From Anaerorhabdus sp036636695 (GTDB lineage Bacteria > Bacillota_I > Bacilli_A > Erysipelotrichales > Erysipelotrichaceae), in the NCBI RefSeq assembly GCF_036636695.1, contig NZ_JAVWNW010000002.1: a stretch of DNA of 64,000 nucleotides; one strand, given 5' to 3'. This document shows, in pieces, positions 31,944 through 41,942 of this stretch. The first letter of the stretch is position 1, and the number at the start of each line of letters is the position of its first letter. A program made the position numbers and the translations under genes. Below the pieces are notes generated by a model that did no database searches, was not told the DNA's origin, and saw only the letters and a list, made by a program, of their open reading frames with translations.

Positions 31944-34332
31944 AGAAGAGTTTATAAATGAGTTTGAATTAAGAATCGCAGAAATGTATGGACGTTCAGT
32001 TGAACAATCACACCGTACAGAAAAGTACATGGCTTTAGGTGAAATGGTTCGTGAATATGCGAGTCTTAACTGGAAAGCAACAAAAGAAGAAGTTGCCAAA
32101 AATGAAGATAAACAAATGTTTTATTTTTCAATGGAATTTCTTATTGGTAGATTACTTACAAATAATTTAATGAATTTGGGTATCTATAATACAGTTAAAG
32201 AAGGCTTACAAGAATTAGGAATTGATATTAATGAGCTTGAAGATTTAGAATCAGATGCTGGTCTTGGTAATGGGGGATTAGGACGTTTAGCTGCTTGTTT
32301 CCTTGATTCATTAGCTTCACTTCAACTTCCAGGAAATGGTAACTGTATTCGCTATCAATATGGTTTGTTTAGACAAAAAATTGACCAAGAGGGTAATCAA
32401 GTTGAAGTTCCTGACCAATGGTTGAAACTTGGAAATATTTGGGAAGTTCGTAAACCAAAACATGCTGTTAATGTTAAATTTTGGGGACATGTGAATGTAT
32501 CACAAGATCAAGAAGGAAGATTCCATTTTGATCATGTTGATGCCGAGAATATTTTGGCAGTTCCTTATGACATGCCTGTTGTAGGTAAGGGAACAAAAGA
32601 AACGAATACACTTCGTTTGTGGTCAGCAGAAGCGAGCGATATTCTACCTTCAAATAAAGACTTCAGAAAGTATTTAGCCGAAGTACAAGAAATTTGTCTT
32701 AATGTATATCCTGATGATTCTACACCTGAAGGAAAAATATTGCGTCTTAAACAACAATATTTCTTTGTTTGTGCAGGATTAAATGCAATTATTCGTGCTC
32801 ATTTAAGAGTTTATCCTAACTTAGATAATTTAGTAGATAAAGTTGCAATTCAGTTGAATGATACTCACCCTGTATTAGCAATTCCAGAATTGATGCGTAT
32901 CTTAATGGACGATTATGGTTATGAGTGGATGGATGCATGGAATATGGTTGTTAAAGTAATGGCTTATACAAACCATACTATTCTTCAAGAAGCATTAGAA
33001 AAATGGCCAGTTGATTATATAAGAAACTTATTGCCACGTATCTATATGATTATAGAAGAAATTAATAATCGTTTCCAAAATAAGATTGCGATTGAATATC
33101 CTGGTGATAGTGATATGGCACATCGTGTAGAAATTATTCGTGATGATCAAGTGCACATGGCTAATTTAGCGGTAATTGGTAGCCATAGTATTAATGGTGT
33201 TGCGAAAATTCATAGTGAAATTATAAAACGTGATTTGTTTAAAGATTTCGTGAAGATTTATCCAGAACGATTTAATAATAAAACAAATGGTATTACCCAA
33301 CGTCGTTGGTTATATTATTCAAATCCACAGCTTACAAAATTAATTACAAATACAATTGGTTCTGATTTCATTGATGATTTTGAAAAAATTGAAGAGTTAA
33401 TGAATCATGTAGATGATAAGAATCTTCAACAAGAATTCTTACATGTAAAACAACAACGAAAAGAAATTTTAGTTGAAGAAATAAAAAATAGAACAGGAAT
33501 ACTTGTAGATAGTACAAGCATCTTTGATGTTCAAGCAAAGCGTCTTCACGCCTATAAACGTCAGTTATTGAATGTGTTACATATTATTTATCAATATCAA
33601 CGTATAAAGAGTGATCCTACGTATACAATTCATCCACGTACATATATCTTTGCAGCAAAGGCTGCACCAGCTTATGTATTTGCGAAGAAAGTTATTAAGC
33701 TAATTAATAAACTATCAGTTGTGATTAACAATGATCCAGCTGTTAAAGGAATGATTAAGGTAGTATTTATTCCAAATTATAGTGTTTCGTTAGCGGAAGT
33801 ATTAATGAATGCAGCCGATGTTTCAGAACAAATTTCTACTGCTGGTAAAGAAGCAAGTGGTACTGGTAATATGAAATTTATGATGAATGGGGCAATTACA
33901 TTAGGAACCCTTGATGGAGCAAACGTAGAAATAGATGAATTAGTAGGACGTGAAAATGATGTAATCTTTGGACTGACAGTTGAAGAGGTTGCGGCACTTA
34001 AACCATATTATCGTGCTAGAAATTATTATGATAATGATCCACGTATTCATAATGCAATTGATTCATTAGTAGATGGTACTTGGTCAAGTGATCCAAATGA
34101 ATTCAAAGTTATTGTCGATGATTTATTGTATCGCAATGATGAATATCTAGTATTAGCTGATTTTGATGCATATGTTAAGGCACAAGAAGTCATTGAACAA
34201 AAGTATCTAAATAAAGAAGAATGGGCTAAGTCATGTCTTGTCAATGTAGCAAAATCACATTTCTTCTCTAGTGATCGAACAATTCGTCAGTATGCAGAAG
34301 ATATTTGGCATATTCGTCCAATCAAAATATAA
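31930..34332 (+). CDS. glgP: Glycogen/maltodextrin phosphorylase
   Basis: 800 aa GT35 phosphorylase. ESDAGLGNGGLGRLAACF near the N-terminus, QLNDTHPVLAIPEL in the middle and EASGTGNMKFMMNGA near the C-terminus, with PLP-binding Lys649. KRLHAYKRQLLNVL is the conserved glucan and phosphate site. It releases glucose-1-phosphate from alpha-1,4 glucan ends, which phosphoglucomutase then feeds to glycolysis. Confidence 0.97.
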   Translation: MFTNKEEFINEFELRIAEMYGRSVEQSHRTEKYMALGEMVREYASLNWKATKEEVAKNEDKQMFYFSMEFLIGRLLTNNLMNLGIYNTVKEGLQELGIDINELEDLESDAGLGNGGLGRLAACFLDSLASLQLPGNGNCIRYQYGLFRQKIDQEGNQVEVPDQWLKLGNIWEVRKPKHAVNVKFWGHVNVSQDQEGRFHFDHVDAENILAVPYDMPVVGKGTKETNTLRLWSAEASDILPSNKDFRKYLAEVQEICLNVYPDDSTPEGKILRLKQQYFFVCAGLNAIIRAHLRVYPNLDNLVDKVAIQLNDTHPVLAIPELMRILMDDYGYEWMDAWNMVVKVMAYTNHTILQEALEKWPVDYIRNLLPRIYMIIEEINNRFQNKIAIEYPGDSDMAHRVEIIRDDQVHMANLAVIGSHSINGVAKIHSEIIKRDLFKDFVKIYPERFNNKTNGITQRRWLYYSNPQLTKLITNTIGSDFIDDFEKIEELMNHVDDKNLQQEFLHVKQQRKEILVEEIKNRTGILVDSTSIFDVQAKRLHAYKRQLLNVLHIIYQYQRIKSDPTYTIHPRTYIFAAKAAPAYVFAKKVIKLINKLSVVINNDPAVKGMIKVVFIPNYSVSLAEVLMNAADVSEQISTAGKEASGTGNMKFMMNGAITLGTLDGANVEIDELVGRENDVIFGLTVEEVAALKPYYRARNYYDNDPRIHNAIDSLVDGTWSSDPNEFKVIVDDLLYRNDEYLVLADFDAYVKAQEVIEQKYLNKEEWAKSCLVNVAKSHFFSSDRTIRQYAEDIWHIRPIKI

Positions 34333-34358
34333 TAAGACAAATATTCAATAAAAATAAG

Positions 34359-34387
34359 AAAGTCGATAAATAGTCGACTTTTTTTGT
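34359..34387 (+). terminator. Terminator of glgBP
   Basis: AAGTCGA / TCGACTT stem, 6-nt loop, T7 run. It ends right at the -35 box of the next promoter. Confidence 0.85.
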
Positions 34388-34439
34388 TGACAAGAAAACT
34401 TGGCAATGATAAAGTATTCATGACAAGAATACTTGTCAT
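34387..34439 (+). promoter_or_regulatory. Promoter flanked by two copies of a 20-bp palindromic operator
   Basis: TTGACA (34387-34392), 17-base spacer, TAAAGT (34410-34415). A palindrome TGACAAG-AAWA-CTTGTCA occurs twice: an imperfect copy at 34387-34406 on the -35 box and a perfect copy (ATGACAAG / CTTGTCAT) at 34420-34439 just downstream of the -10 box. Centres are 33 bases apart. This is the expected arrangement for autorepression by the XRE protein encoded next. Confidence 0.75.
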
Positions 34440-34454
34440 ATGAAAGGAGTTCTT

Positions 34455-34667
34455 ATGCCTTTAGTAAACAAAGTTAAGGAATACCGTGTAGCTGCCGGTA
34501 TTAACCAACAAGAGTTTGGCCGACTCGTTGGTGTGTCTCGACAAACAATTAGTTCGATAGAGTGTGGAGACTATCACCCAAGTGTATTGGTAGCACTTAA
34601 AATAGCGAAAATTTTAAAAGTTTCAGTAGAAGAAATTTTTGAATTTGAGGAGGATAGTAATGAGTAG
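34455..34667 (+). CDS. XRE-family helix-turn-helix regulator (YozG-like)
   Basis: 70 aa, little more than a Cro/cI helix-turn-helix: VKEYRVAAGINQQEFGRL, VSRQTISSIECGDYHPS, then ALKIAKILKVSVEEIFEFEE. Such short regulators usually lead membrane-protein or ABC-transporter operons and repress them. The start is ATG 34455 after AAAGGAG; ATG 34440 lies upstream of that ribosome site. It overlaps the next gene by 8 bases. Confidence 0.92.
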   Translation: MPLVNKVKEYRVAAGINQQEFGRLVGVSRQTISSIECGDYHPSVLVALKIAKILKVSVEEIFEFEEDSNE

Positions 34668-35430
34668 AAGAAAATCGTTTTGGCGATACATAGGTGTTAC
34701 ACTAATTGCTGCAATTGTCGGTGGTGCTATGGGTTATATTGCAATGCAAAGTCAACAATTTGTTTGGAGTTTACAAGGACTTTTTAAAACAATACCAGTT
34801 GTCTTTTGTACCCTTTTCCTAATCACCATAATTATTGTTACAATAGTAACTATTCTTAAATATAATAAAGGGAAAAAATATTTAAAACTAATAGATGATG
34901 ACGATGAAGATATTTTTCTTCTTGCGGACAAAGAATTTTCATTAGCAACAACATTAAATTCTTTTGGACAAATTTTGGGAATGATTGGTTTAGGATTAGT
35001 TATTCCTGTGATGAATGAATGGCGTTTAACGGATGTAGATGGAATTGCGGTATATCCAATGTTCATTAGTTTAGCATTACTTGTTACCTTCATTGTGTAT
35101 ATGGTAATCAGTACAATTATCCATGTAAAAGCGATTGATATGATTAAAAAAATCTATCCAGAAAAAAAGGGATATGCACTGGATAAACGATTTGAAAAAA
35201 CATGGTTAGATAGCTGCGATGAACATGAACGAAGAAATATTGGAGAAGCAAGTTACTATGCTTACAAAAATACAAGTAAAGTGTTATCTTGGGCAATTGT
35301 TGTTTCACTTTTTATTGGAATGTTTAATTCAATTGCGTATATCTTTGTATTGCTCATTGGAGGCGTGTGGCTTGTTTTATTTATAAGTTATTCAAAGAAA
35401 ATAAATGAATTAGAGTTTAAGAAAAAATAG
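34660..35430 (+). CDS. DUF3169-like membrane protein
   Basis: 256 aa. Four to six membrane segments (about 10-32, 45-70, 100-122, 135-160, 205-250) with an acidic cytoplasmic stretch of Asp/Glu (about 82-92). The arrangement after a small XRE regulator and the sequence around DEDIFLLADKEFSLAT recall the DUF3169 family; that assignment is moderate. It probably works with, or is controlled like, the ABC transporter downstream. Start at ATG 34660 after GAGGAGG. Confidence 0.75.
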   Translation: MSRRKSFWRYIGVTLIAAIVGGAMGYIAMQSQQFVWSLQGLFKTIPVVFCTLFLITIIIVTIVTILKYNKGKKYLKLIDDDDEDIFLLADKEFSLATTLNSFGQILGMIGLGLVIPVMNEWRLTDVDGIAVYPMFISLALLVTFIVYMVISTIIHVKAIDMIKKIYPEKKGYALDKRFEKTWLDSCDEHERRNIGEASYYAYKNTSKVLSWAIVVSLFIGMFNSIAYIFVLLIGGVWLVLFISYSKKINELEFKKK

Positions 35431-35438
35431 AGGAAAAT

Positions 35439-36218
35439 ATGAAAACGATATTAAAAGTAGAAAACTTAAAGAAAACCTTCATTTTGTCAAAAAAACAAAT
35501 GAAGATTGCGAAAACAAAAGAAAAGAAAAAAATTGCCGTGAATGGGATTTCTTTTGAAGCTTATGAAGGAGAAATCTTTGGATTACTAGGACCAAATGGA
35601 GCTGGTAAAACAACAACATTAAGAATGATTTCAACACTAATTAAACCTGATGAAGGGGATGCAATTGTTGATGGATCAAGTATTGTGAATAATCCAGGTG
35701 AAGTCCGTGGTAAAATTGGATTTCTTACTAGTGAATTAAAACTTGAAGATTTCTTTACACCAAACTATTTATTTGATTTCTTCAGTGATTTACATGGTGT
35801 AAATCCACAAGTAAGAAATAAAAGAAAAGAATCTTTGTTTAAACGTTTTGGAATAGATGAATTTAAAGAAGTTAAAATACAAGATTTATCGACAGGGATG
35901 AAACAAAAAGTTTCACTTGTTATCTCACTTGTTCATGACCCTAATATTATAATCTTTGATGAACCAACCAATGGCTTGGATATTTTAACGGCTAAAGTTG
36001 TTACAGACTTCTTATTGGAATTACGTGCATTAGGAAAGAGTGTTATTGTATCTACACATATCTTTAGTTTAGTTGAAAAAATTTGTGATCGAATTGGTAT
36101 TATAATTGATGGAAAAATGATTTGTTGTGATACTCTAGAAAACGTCATGAATGGAGATACAATGGAAAATAGATTCTTTGAAATTTACGAAAGAAACGGA
36201 GGAAGAATCGATGCATAA
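35439..36218 (+). CDS. ABC transporter ATP-binding protein (NatA-like)
   Basis: 259 aa, single ABC domain. Walker A LLGPNGAGKTTTL, signature LSTGMKQKVSL, Walker B NIIIFDEPTNGLD and switch His in VIVSTHIF. A 15-residue Lys-rich insertion after the first beta strand (about 14-32) is seen in NatA-type proteins. It energises the ABC-2 permease encoded next, and its end overlaps that start by 8 bases. Confidence 0.94.
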   Translation: MKTILKVENLKKTFILSKKQMKIAKTKEKKKIAVNGISFEAYEGEIFGLLGPNGAGKTTTLRMISTLIKPDEGDAIVDGSSIVNNPGEVRGKIGFLTSELKLEDFFTPNYLFDFFSDLHGVNPQVRNKRKESLFKRFGIDEFKEVKIQDLSTGMKQKVSLVISLVHDPNIIIFDEPTNGLDILTAKVVTDFLLELRALGKSVIVSTHIFSLVEKICDRIGIIIDGKMICCDTLENVMNGDTMENRFFEIYERNGGRIDA

Positions 36219-37365
36219 CATTATTACGATTGTAAAGAAAGAACTAGCACGATTCTTTGGCGATAAAAAATTATTCTTAACAACTGTTATTTTACCAGGG
36301 TTAATGATTTATCTTCTCTACTCATTTATGGGTGGTGGGTTAATGAATCAGTTTGAAGGGAAAGAAGATTACGTTCCCAAAATAGCTATATATAATATGC
36401 CAGCGTCACTTGAATCAAATTTTGTAGAAGCAGGTGTTCAAAGTTTGAATGATGGATCAACTATCGATAATGATTTGATTCGTATAGAAAATAAAGAAAT
36501 TGATGTAGTTGTAAATTTCCCAGAAAACTTTGATCAATCAATCGCAGATGGAACAGGGATTCCACAAGTTGAAGTTTATTATAATTCAACCAATGCAGAG
36601 TCAAATAAAATTTATAATGTGATTACCGCAACACTTAATAACTATGAGAGTTCAATATCAAATGTATTTGATGTGAATGGTGGAACTGCACAATATGATT
36701 TAGCTTCTGAAAAAGATATTACCGGTCAAATATTCTCAAGTATGTTACCGATGTTATTGATGATTTTCATCTTTAGTGGATGTATGGGTGTTGCCCCTGA
36801 ATCAATTGCGGGTGAAAAAGAACGTGGAACAATGGCTACATTACTTGCGACACCAATGAAACGTGGACAACTTGCAATTGGTAAAATTATCAGTTTAAGT
36901 ATTATTTCATTACTAACAGGTTTATCAAGTTTCTTAGGTACAATTCTTTCATTACCAAAACTAATGGGTGGTACAATGGATGGTATTGGTGCAGTTGCAT
37001 ATAGTGTAATGGATTATAGTATGTTATTGCTTATTGTATTATCATCAATCTTGATTATTATTGCAGCAATTTCAATTATCTCTGCTTATGCAAGTAGTGT
37101 AAAAGAAGCATCAACAGCTATTATGCCACTTATGGTTGTAGTTATGTTCGTTGGTGTTAGTTCACTAATGATTGGTAGTGAAACACCTTCAATTATTACT
37201 GCTCTTATTCCGTTGTATAATTGTGTGGTTGCGATGAATGGAATCTTCTCATTCAATTATCAAATAATATACATTGTTGTGACATTAGTTTCAAATTTAG
37301 TTTATACATTTATTTTAGTATTCATTCTTACTAAGATGTTTAATAGCGAAAAATGTATGTTTTAA
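36211..37365 (+). CDS. ABC-2 type permease (NatB-like)
   Basis: 384 aa. One N-terminal membrane helix (about 20-45), a large extracytoplasmic domain (about 50-165), and five to six membrane segments in the C-terminal half. The cytoplasmic motif GEKERGTMATLLATPMKRGQ is the coupling loop of ABC-2/NatB permeases. NatAB exports Na+; others in the group export drugs or peptides, so the substrate is open. ATG 36211 follows GGAGGAAG; the frame upstream lies inside the ATPase gene. Confidence 0.92.
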   Translation: MHNIITIVKKELARFFGDKKLFLTTVILPGLMIYLLYSFMGGGLMNQFEGKEDYVPKIAIYNMPASLESNFVEAGVQSLNDGSTIDNDLIRIENKEIDVVVNFPENFDQSIADGTGIPQVEVYYNSTNAESNKIYNVITATLNNYESSISNVFDVNGGTAQYDLASEKDITGQIFSSMLPMLLMIFIFSGCMGVAPESIAGEKERGTMATLLATPMKRGQLAIGKIISLSIISLLTGLSSFLGTILSLPKLMGGTMDGIGAVAYSVMDYSMLLLIVLSSILIIIAAISIISAYASSVKEASTAIMPLMVVVMFVGVSSLMIGSETPSIITALIPLYNCVVAMNGIFSFNYQIIYIVVTLVSNLVYTFILVFILTKMFNSEKCMF

Positions 37366-37386
37366 GGGTCGATAGACCCTTTTTCT
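37364..37386 (+). terminator. Terminator of the XRE-ABC operon
   Basis: AAGGGTC / GACCCTT stem with a GATA loop and T-rich tail, overlapping the permease stop. Confidence 0.8.
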
Positions 37387-37414
37387 TTTACTCGTTTTGA
37401 TGAGATGTTATAAT
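37387..37414 (+). promoter_or_regulatory. pulA promoter
   Basis: TTTACT (37387-37392), 16-base spacer, consensus TATAAT (37409-37414). Confidence 0.6.
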
Positions 37415-37433
37415 GGTGGCGTGAGGAATTAAT

Positions 37434-39566
37434 ATGGAAAAAGAACATAGTATACAAGCCTATTTAGATGATTATGGAAAAGTACATGTACTTGTCTCTC
37501 ATCGTTTTTATAATGGCAAAGTCGATTCGTTTTATATAAAAGATGAGTTTGGAAATTGTAGTGAATGCATTATTCGAGGTTTAATTAATGGACCTAGCGT
37601 TTCAACTTATGATTGTACAGTCCCTGCTGAACTTAATTTTGGCACACAATATACAATTGTTGATAATCATGGGTTTCAAGCTCCATTAGAAATTCGTTTT
37701 ATTGTACGAACACAACAGTTTGAAGAAATGTTTGAATATACGGAAGATGATCTAGGTTGCTCATATATGAAAAATGAAACAAAATTTGCAGTATGGGCAC
37801 CAACAGCAACCAAAGTAATTGTATCTATAAGACAAGATCAAAAAGAAATGAATGTTGTAATGAAAAGAACAGATAAGGGAGTCTACCGGGCAACGGTTAA
37901 TGCAGATTTAAAAACGGCAACCTATGTCTATTTAGTTTCAGTAAATGGTGAAGTGGTTGAAAGTAGTGATCCTTATGCAATTTCATGTACTTCAAATGGT
38001 AAACGAAGTGCGGTACTCGATTTAAATGAACTTAAATGTAAGCAATTTAATTTACCTGAACTCAATAGTCCAATAGATGCAATTCTATACGAATGTAGTG
38101 TTCGTGATATGACCTCTAGTTCTACAAGCGGCTCACATTTTAATAAAAAATTTAAAGGTTTGGTTGAACCAAATACTCGTAATAATGGTCGACCTACAGG
38201 ATATGATTATATTCGTTTATTAGGAATAACGCATGTACAATTATTACCTGCCTTCGATTTTGCAACAGTAGATGAAGATAGTCCTAATCGCCAATACAAT
38301 TGGGGATATGACCCATTGAATTTCTTTTGCCCAGAGGGTTCATTTAGTATGAATCCAAATGATCCCTTCTTGCGTGTACAAGAGTTACGTGAAGTTGTGG
38401 ATGGATTTCATGAAGCAGGTATTCGTGTAAATCTAGATTTAGTTTTGAATCATCATTATGATTTAACGATGGCGTCTTTACAAAAAATAGTACCATACTA
38501 TTATTTTAGATATAACGAAAATGGTTTGTTGTCAAATGGTTCATTCTGTGGAAATGATACGGATAGTTGTCGTAAAATGACGCGAAAATATTTTATTGAT
38601 AACATCAAGATGTGGATGAATATTTATGGAATTGATGGATTTAGATTTGATTTAATGGGAATCTTAGATGTGGATACCATGAATGAAATTGTAAAAGCCG
38701 CAAAAGAAATAAAAAAAGATGCAATGATTTATGGTGAGGGATGGAATCTGCCTACCTATTTACCAGAAGATAAAAAAGCTTGTATGTCTAATAATGCACA
38801 AATGCCTGAAGTTGCACACTTTAATGATTACTTTAGAGATTCAGTAAAAGGAAAATCAAGTGAAGGAGAAAGTTTTGCGAAGGGTTATTGTACAGGAGAT
38901 GGTGATTTTATATTTAACATGGCAAGCTCACTTGCAGGTAGTGTTAAAGGAAGTGACTGTCATAAAATTTTTATGGAACCGCATCAAACTGTTAATTATG
39001 TTGAATGTCATGATAATCAAACTTCATGGGATAAGATTAAAGATTGTTGTAAAGAAGATACACGAGAAATACGTATTCAAAAGCATAAAATGTTAATCGG
39101 AAGTGTGATGTTCGCACAAGGAATTCCATTTCTTCATGCAGGGCAAGAATTCTGTCGTACAAAACTGGGTTATCATAATACATTTAATTCAAGTGATTCA
39201 ATTAACCAAATGGATTGGGATAGAATGATTCGCTATGAAGAGATTGTAAAATATACAAGGACTTGTATTTTACTTCGTAAAAAATTTGAGGCTTTTCGTC
39301 TAAAAACAACAGCAGAAATTGAAGAAAAAGTATCTTTTGACTATATGGATGCGAATGTGCTTGTTTATACAATTAATCATCCAGATAGCAAGTGGAAATG
39401 TCGCGGTATGAAGTTAATTTTTAATCCATTTGGAGTTGAACGAAATCTACATTTTAATGATAAATTGACGCTTTTAATGGACGAAAATGGCTTGCTTAAG
39501 AAATCTTTAGTTTCACAAGATATTTTGATAAAACCTTACAGTTTGCTTGTATGTGCAGTAATGTAA
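37434..39566 (+). CDS. pulA: Type I pullulanase (glycogen debranching)
   Basis: 710 aa, GH13 with no signal peptide, so cytoplasmic. N-terminal carbohydrate-binding modules (about 1-190, including a CBM48-like KFAVWAPTATKVIVSI), then the barrel. YNWGYDPLNFFCPEGSF holds the type I pullulanase motif YNWGYDP. Catalytic nucleophile Asp406 in GFRFDLMG, acid/base Glu435 in YGEGWN, and VECHDNQTSWDK. It hydrolyses alpha-1,6 branches left by GlgP. Single gene with its own promoter, between the ABC operon and secA. Confidence 0.95.
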   Translation: MEKEHSIQAYLDDYGKVHVLVSHRFYNGKVDSFYIKDEFGNCSECIIRGLINGPSVSTYDCTVPAELNFGTQYTIVDNHGFQAPLEIRFIVRTQQFEEMFEYTEDDLGCSYMKNETKFAVWAPTATKVIVSIRQDQKEMNVVMKRTDKGVYRATVNADLKTATYVYLVSVNGEVVESSDPYAISCTSNGKRSAVLDLNELKCKQFNLPELNSPIDAILYECSVRDMTSSSTSGSHFNKKFKGLVEPNTRNNGRPTGYDYIRLLGITHVQLLPAFDFATVDEDSPNRQYNWGYDPLNFFCPEGSFSMNPNDPFLRVQELREVVDGFHEAGIRVNLDLVLNHHYDLTMASLQKIVPYYYFRYNENGLLSNGSFCGNDTDSCRKMTRKYFIDNIKMWMNIYGIDGFRFDLMGILDVDTMNEIVKAAKEIKKDAMIYGEGWNLPTYLPEDKKACMSNNAQMPEVAHFNDYFRDSVKGKSSEGESFAKGYCTGDGDFIFNMASSLAGSVKGSDCHKIFMEPHQTVNYVECHDNQTSWDKIKDCCKEDTREIRIQKHKMLIGSVMFAQGIPFLHAGQEFCRTKLGYHNTFNSSDSINQMDWDRMIRYEEIVKYTRTCILLRKKFEAFRLKTTAEIEEKVSFDYMDANVLVYTINHPDSKWKCRGMKLIFNPFGVERNLHFNDKLTLLMDENGLLKKSLVSQDILIKPYSLLVCAVM

Positions 39567-39579
39567 GCGTAAAATAAAT

Positions 39580-39602
39580 AAAGGGGATTTAAGCCCCTTT
39601 AT
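39580..39602 (+). terminator. Hairpin between pulA and secA
   Basis: AAAGGGG / CCCCTTT stem with a 6-nt loop but only three T after it. It is probably a weak terminator. Confidence 0.5.
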
Positions 39603-39620
39603 GCATATTAGGAGAAAATT

Positions 39621-41942
39621 ATGGGATTTATAGCAAATTTAGTAAACAGTGAATTAAGACATTATTCAAAGGCTGAAAAACTTCAAGCAAAAGTATTGAA
39701 ACATGCAGATGAATATAGTCAATATAGTGATGAACAACTGCAACAAAAAACAATTGAATTTAAAGAACGCTTAGCTAAAGGTGAGAGGTTAGATGATTTA
39801 TTACCAGAGGCTTTTGCGAATTGCCGCGAAGCTGCAAAAAGAGTACTGGGAGAGTATCCATACCCAGTGCAAATTTTAGGTGGTGTTTTACTGCATTTTG
39901 GTGATGTAGCCGAAATGAAAACAGGTGAAGGTAAAACTTTAACCGCAACAATGCCTATCTATTTAAATGCCCTTGAAGGAAAAGGAGCACATGTTGTTAC
40001 TGTCAATGAATATTTGGCAGCACGTGATGCAGAGTGGATGGGACAAGTATATCGCTTTCTTGGATTGACTGTTGGCGTAAATTTGCATAGTTTATCTTTC
40101 TTTCAAAAGAAAGATGTATACAACTGTGATATTACTTACTCAACAAACTCTGAATTAGGCTTTGATTATCTACGTGATAACATGGCTAAATCAATGGAAG
40201 GAAGAGTACAACGTGGTTTATATTATGCAATCATTGATGAAGTGGATTCTGTACTAATTGATGAATCAAGAACACCACTTATTCTTTCAGGATATGGGGA
40301 CCAATTATCACCATACTACTTACAAACAGATTTATTCGCAAAGAGCTGTAGAAGAGATGCGGATGTAGAAGTTATTTTGGAAGATAATGCGGTTCAACTT
40401 ACTGAGAATGGAATTAAAAAAGCGGAGCGATTTTTCAAGATGGATCATCTTTATGGATCTGACAATGCTGAATTAATTCATTATTTACAAAATGCCTTAC
40501 GTGCTAATTTCTTAATGACACGTGATGTTGAATATGTTGTACAAGAAGATGAAATTGTCTTGGTTGATCAATTTACAGGCAGAAAAATGGAAGGGCGTGA
40601 ATTCTCTGATGGATTACACCAAGCCATTCAAGCAAAAGAAAGTGTTGGAATCAAATTAGAAAATAAAACACTTGCGACAATTACTTATCAAAACTTCTTT
40701 AGATTATATACAAAACTATCAGGAATGACTGGAACTGCAAAAACTGAAGAAGTTGAATTCTTAAATACATATAATATGCGTGTATATCAAATTCCAACAA
40801 ATCGTCCAATTGCTCGTAATGATTATGCGGATGAAGTGTTTAAAACAAAACGCGAAAAATATGAAGCTATTTTAAATGAAGTTATTTCATTATATGAAAA
40901 AGGACAACCTGTATTGGTAGGAACAATTAGTATTGGAATGAGTGAAAACCTCTCAGAATTATTAAAGAAAAGAGGTATTCCACATCAAGTTTTAAATGCT
41001 AAGGAAGACGCGAAAGAAGCAACAATTGTAGCACAAGCAGGACAACGTAAAACGGTTACGATTGCGACTAATATGGCAGGACGTGGAACGGATATTAAAC
41101 TAGGTGAAGGCGTATGTGATTTAGGGGGATTAGTAGTTCTAGGAACAGAGCGACATGAATCCAAACGTATCGATAATCAGTTACGTGGACGTGCGGGTCG
41201 TCAAGGAGATCCAGGATACTCTAGATTCTTTGTTTCAATGGAAGATGATTTAGTTGAAAAATTCACGACGGATTATATGAAAGAAACGATTGAAGATTTT
41301 AAACGTGATAAAGTTTCTGCAGACAAGATGAGAAAATTAATTGATGCAATTCAAGAACGTGCAGAAGGTCTACATTTCGATTCACGCAAAAATGTTTTAG
41401 ATTACGATGATGTATTGATGGAACAACGTCGTTTGATTTATACGCAACGTGATGAAATTCTTGCGATGGATAATATTACTGATTTAGTTAAAAATTTATA
41501 TGGACAATTTATTGATCGTATTAGTGTTAACTTTGAAATGCAAGGTAAAACAAACCAAGCTAAAGTCTATGCACATGAATTATTGAAAAAACTAAATATC
41601 TCAGAAGAAATAATCGAAAATGGTTTTAATGATAATGGACGTGCAAGTAAAATTTGGATGGATGATGCTTGGCGAAACTATGAAGAAATTCATGGTGAGG
41701 ATAAGCAATTAGAAAAGATGGTATTTTTAACTATTCTTGATCGCCAATGGATGGAACATGTAGATAATATGGATCGTGTTAAAAAAGGAATTTATTTACG
41801 CCAATATGCATCAATTAAACCAGTAGATGCATTTAAAGAAGAGGCGGTTGAACGTTTTGAAAACATGATGGATAACATCACAGAGCAAACAGTGCTTACT
41901 TTAGCTTCAGCCCCTAAACAAGAAGGACAAGAGGAAGATTAA
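39621..41942 (+). CDS. secA: Protein translocase ATPase SecA
   Basis: 773 aa. Walker A MKTGEGKTLTA, DEAD-type box IIDEVDSVLIDE, preprotein cross-linking domain (about 220-350), second nucleotide domain with NMAGRGTDI and QLRGRAGRQGD, and the helical scaffold with FDSRKNVLDYDDVL. It drives post-translational export through SecYEG. The chain ends shortly after the scaffold with a Gln/Glu-rich tail; the zinc-binding CxCxSGxxxxxCH motif found in many SecA proteins is absent, so it is shorter than the usual 840 or so. secG starts at the other end of this window. Confidence 0.96.
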   Translation: MGFIANLVNSELRHYSKAEKLQAKVLKHADEYSQYSDEQLQQKTIEFKERLAKGERLDDLLPEAFANCREAAKRVLGEYPYPVQILGGVLLHFGDVAEMKTGEGKTLTATMPIYLNALEGKGAHVVTVNEYLAARDAEWMGQVYRFLGLTVGVNLHSLSFFQKKDVYNCDITYSTNSELGFDYLRDNMAKSMEGRVQRGLYYAIIDEVDSVLIDESRTPLILSGYGDQLSPYYLQTDLFAKSCRRDADVEVILEDNAVQLTENGIKKAERFFKMDHLYGSDNAELIHYLQNALRANFLMTRDVEYVVQEDEIVLVDQFTGRKMEGREFSDGLHQAIQAKESVGIKLENKTLATITYQNFFRLYTKLSGMTGTAKTEEVEFLNTYNMRVYQIPTNRPIARNDYADEVFKTKREKYEAILNEVISLYEKGQPVLVGTISIGMSENLSELLKKRGIPHQVLNAKEDAKEATIVAQAGQRKTVTIATNMAGRGTDIKLGEGVCDLGGLVVLGTERHESKRIDNQLRGRAGRQGDPGYSRFFVSMEDDLVEKFTTDYMKETIEDFKRDKVSADKMRKLIDAIQERAEGLHFDSRKNVLDYDDVLMEQRRLIYTQRDEILAMDNITDLVKNLYGQFIDRISVNFEMQGKTNQAKVYAHELLKKLNISEEIIENGFNDNGRASKIWMDDAWRNYEEIHGEDKQLEKMVFLTILDRQWMEHVDNMDRVKKGIYLRQYASIKPVDAFKEEAVERFENMMDNITEQTVLTLASAPKQEGQEED

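Noticed and set aside
31745..32099. Minus-strand frames across the glgB/glgP junction
   Set aside because: They lie antisense to two well-supported genes, have no ribosome sites, and their translations are rich in Cys, Ser and Phe as expected for shadows.
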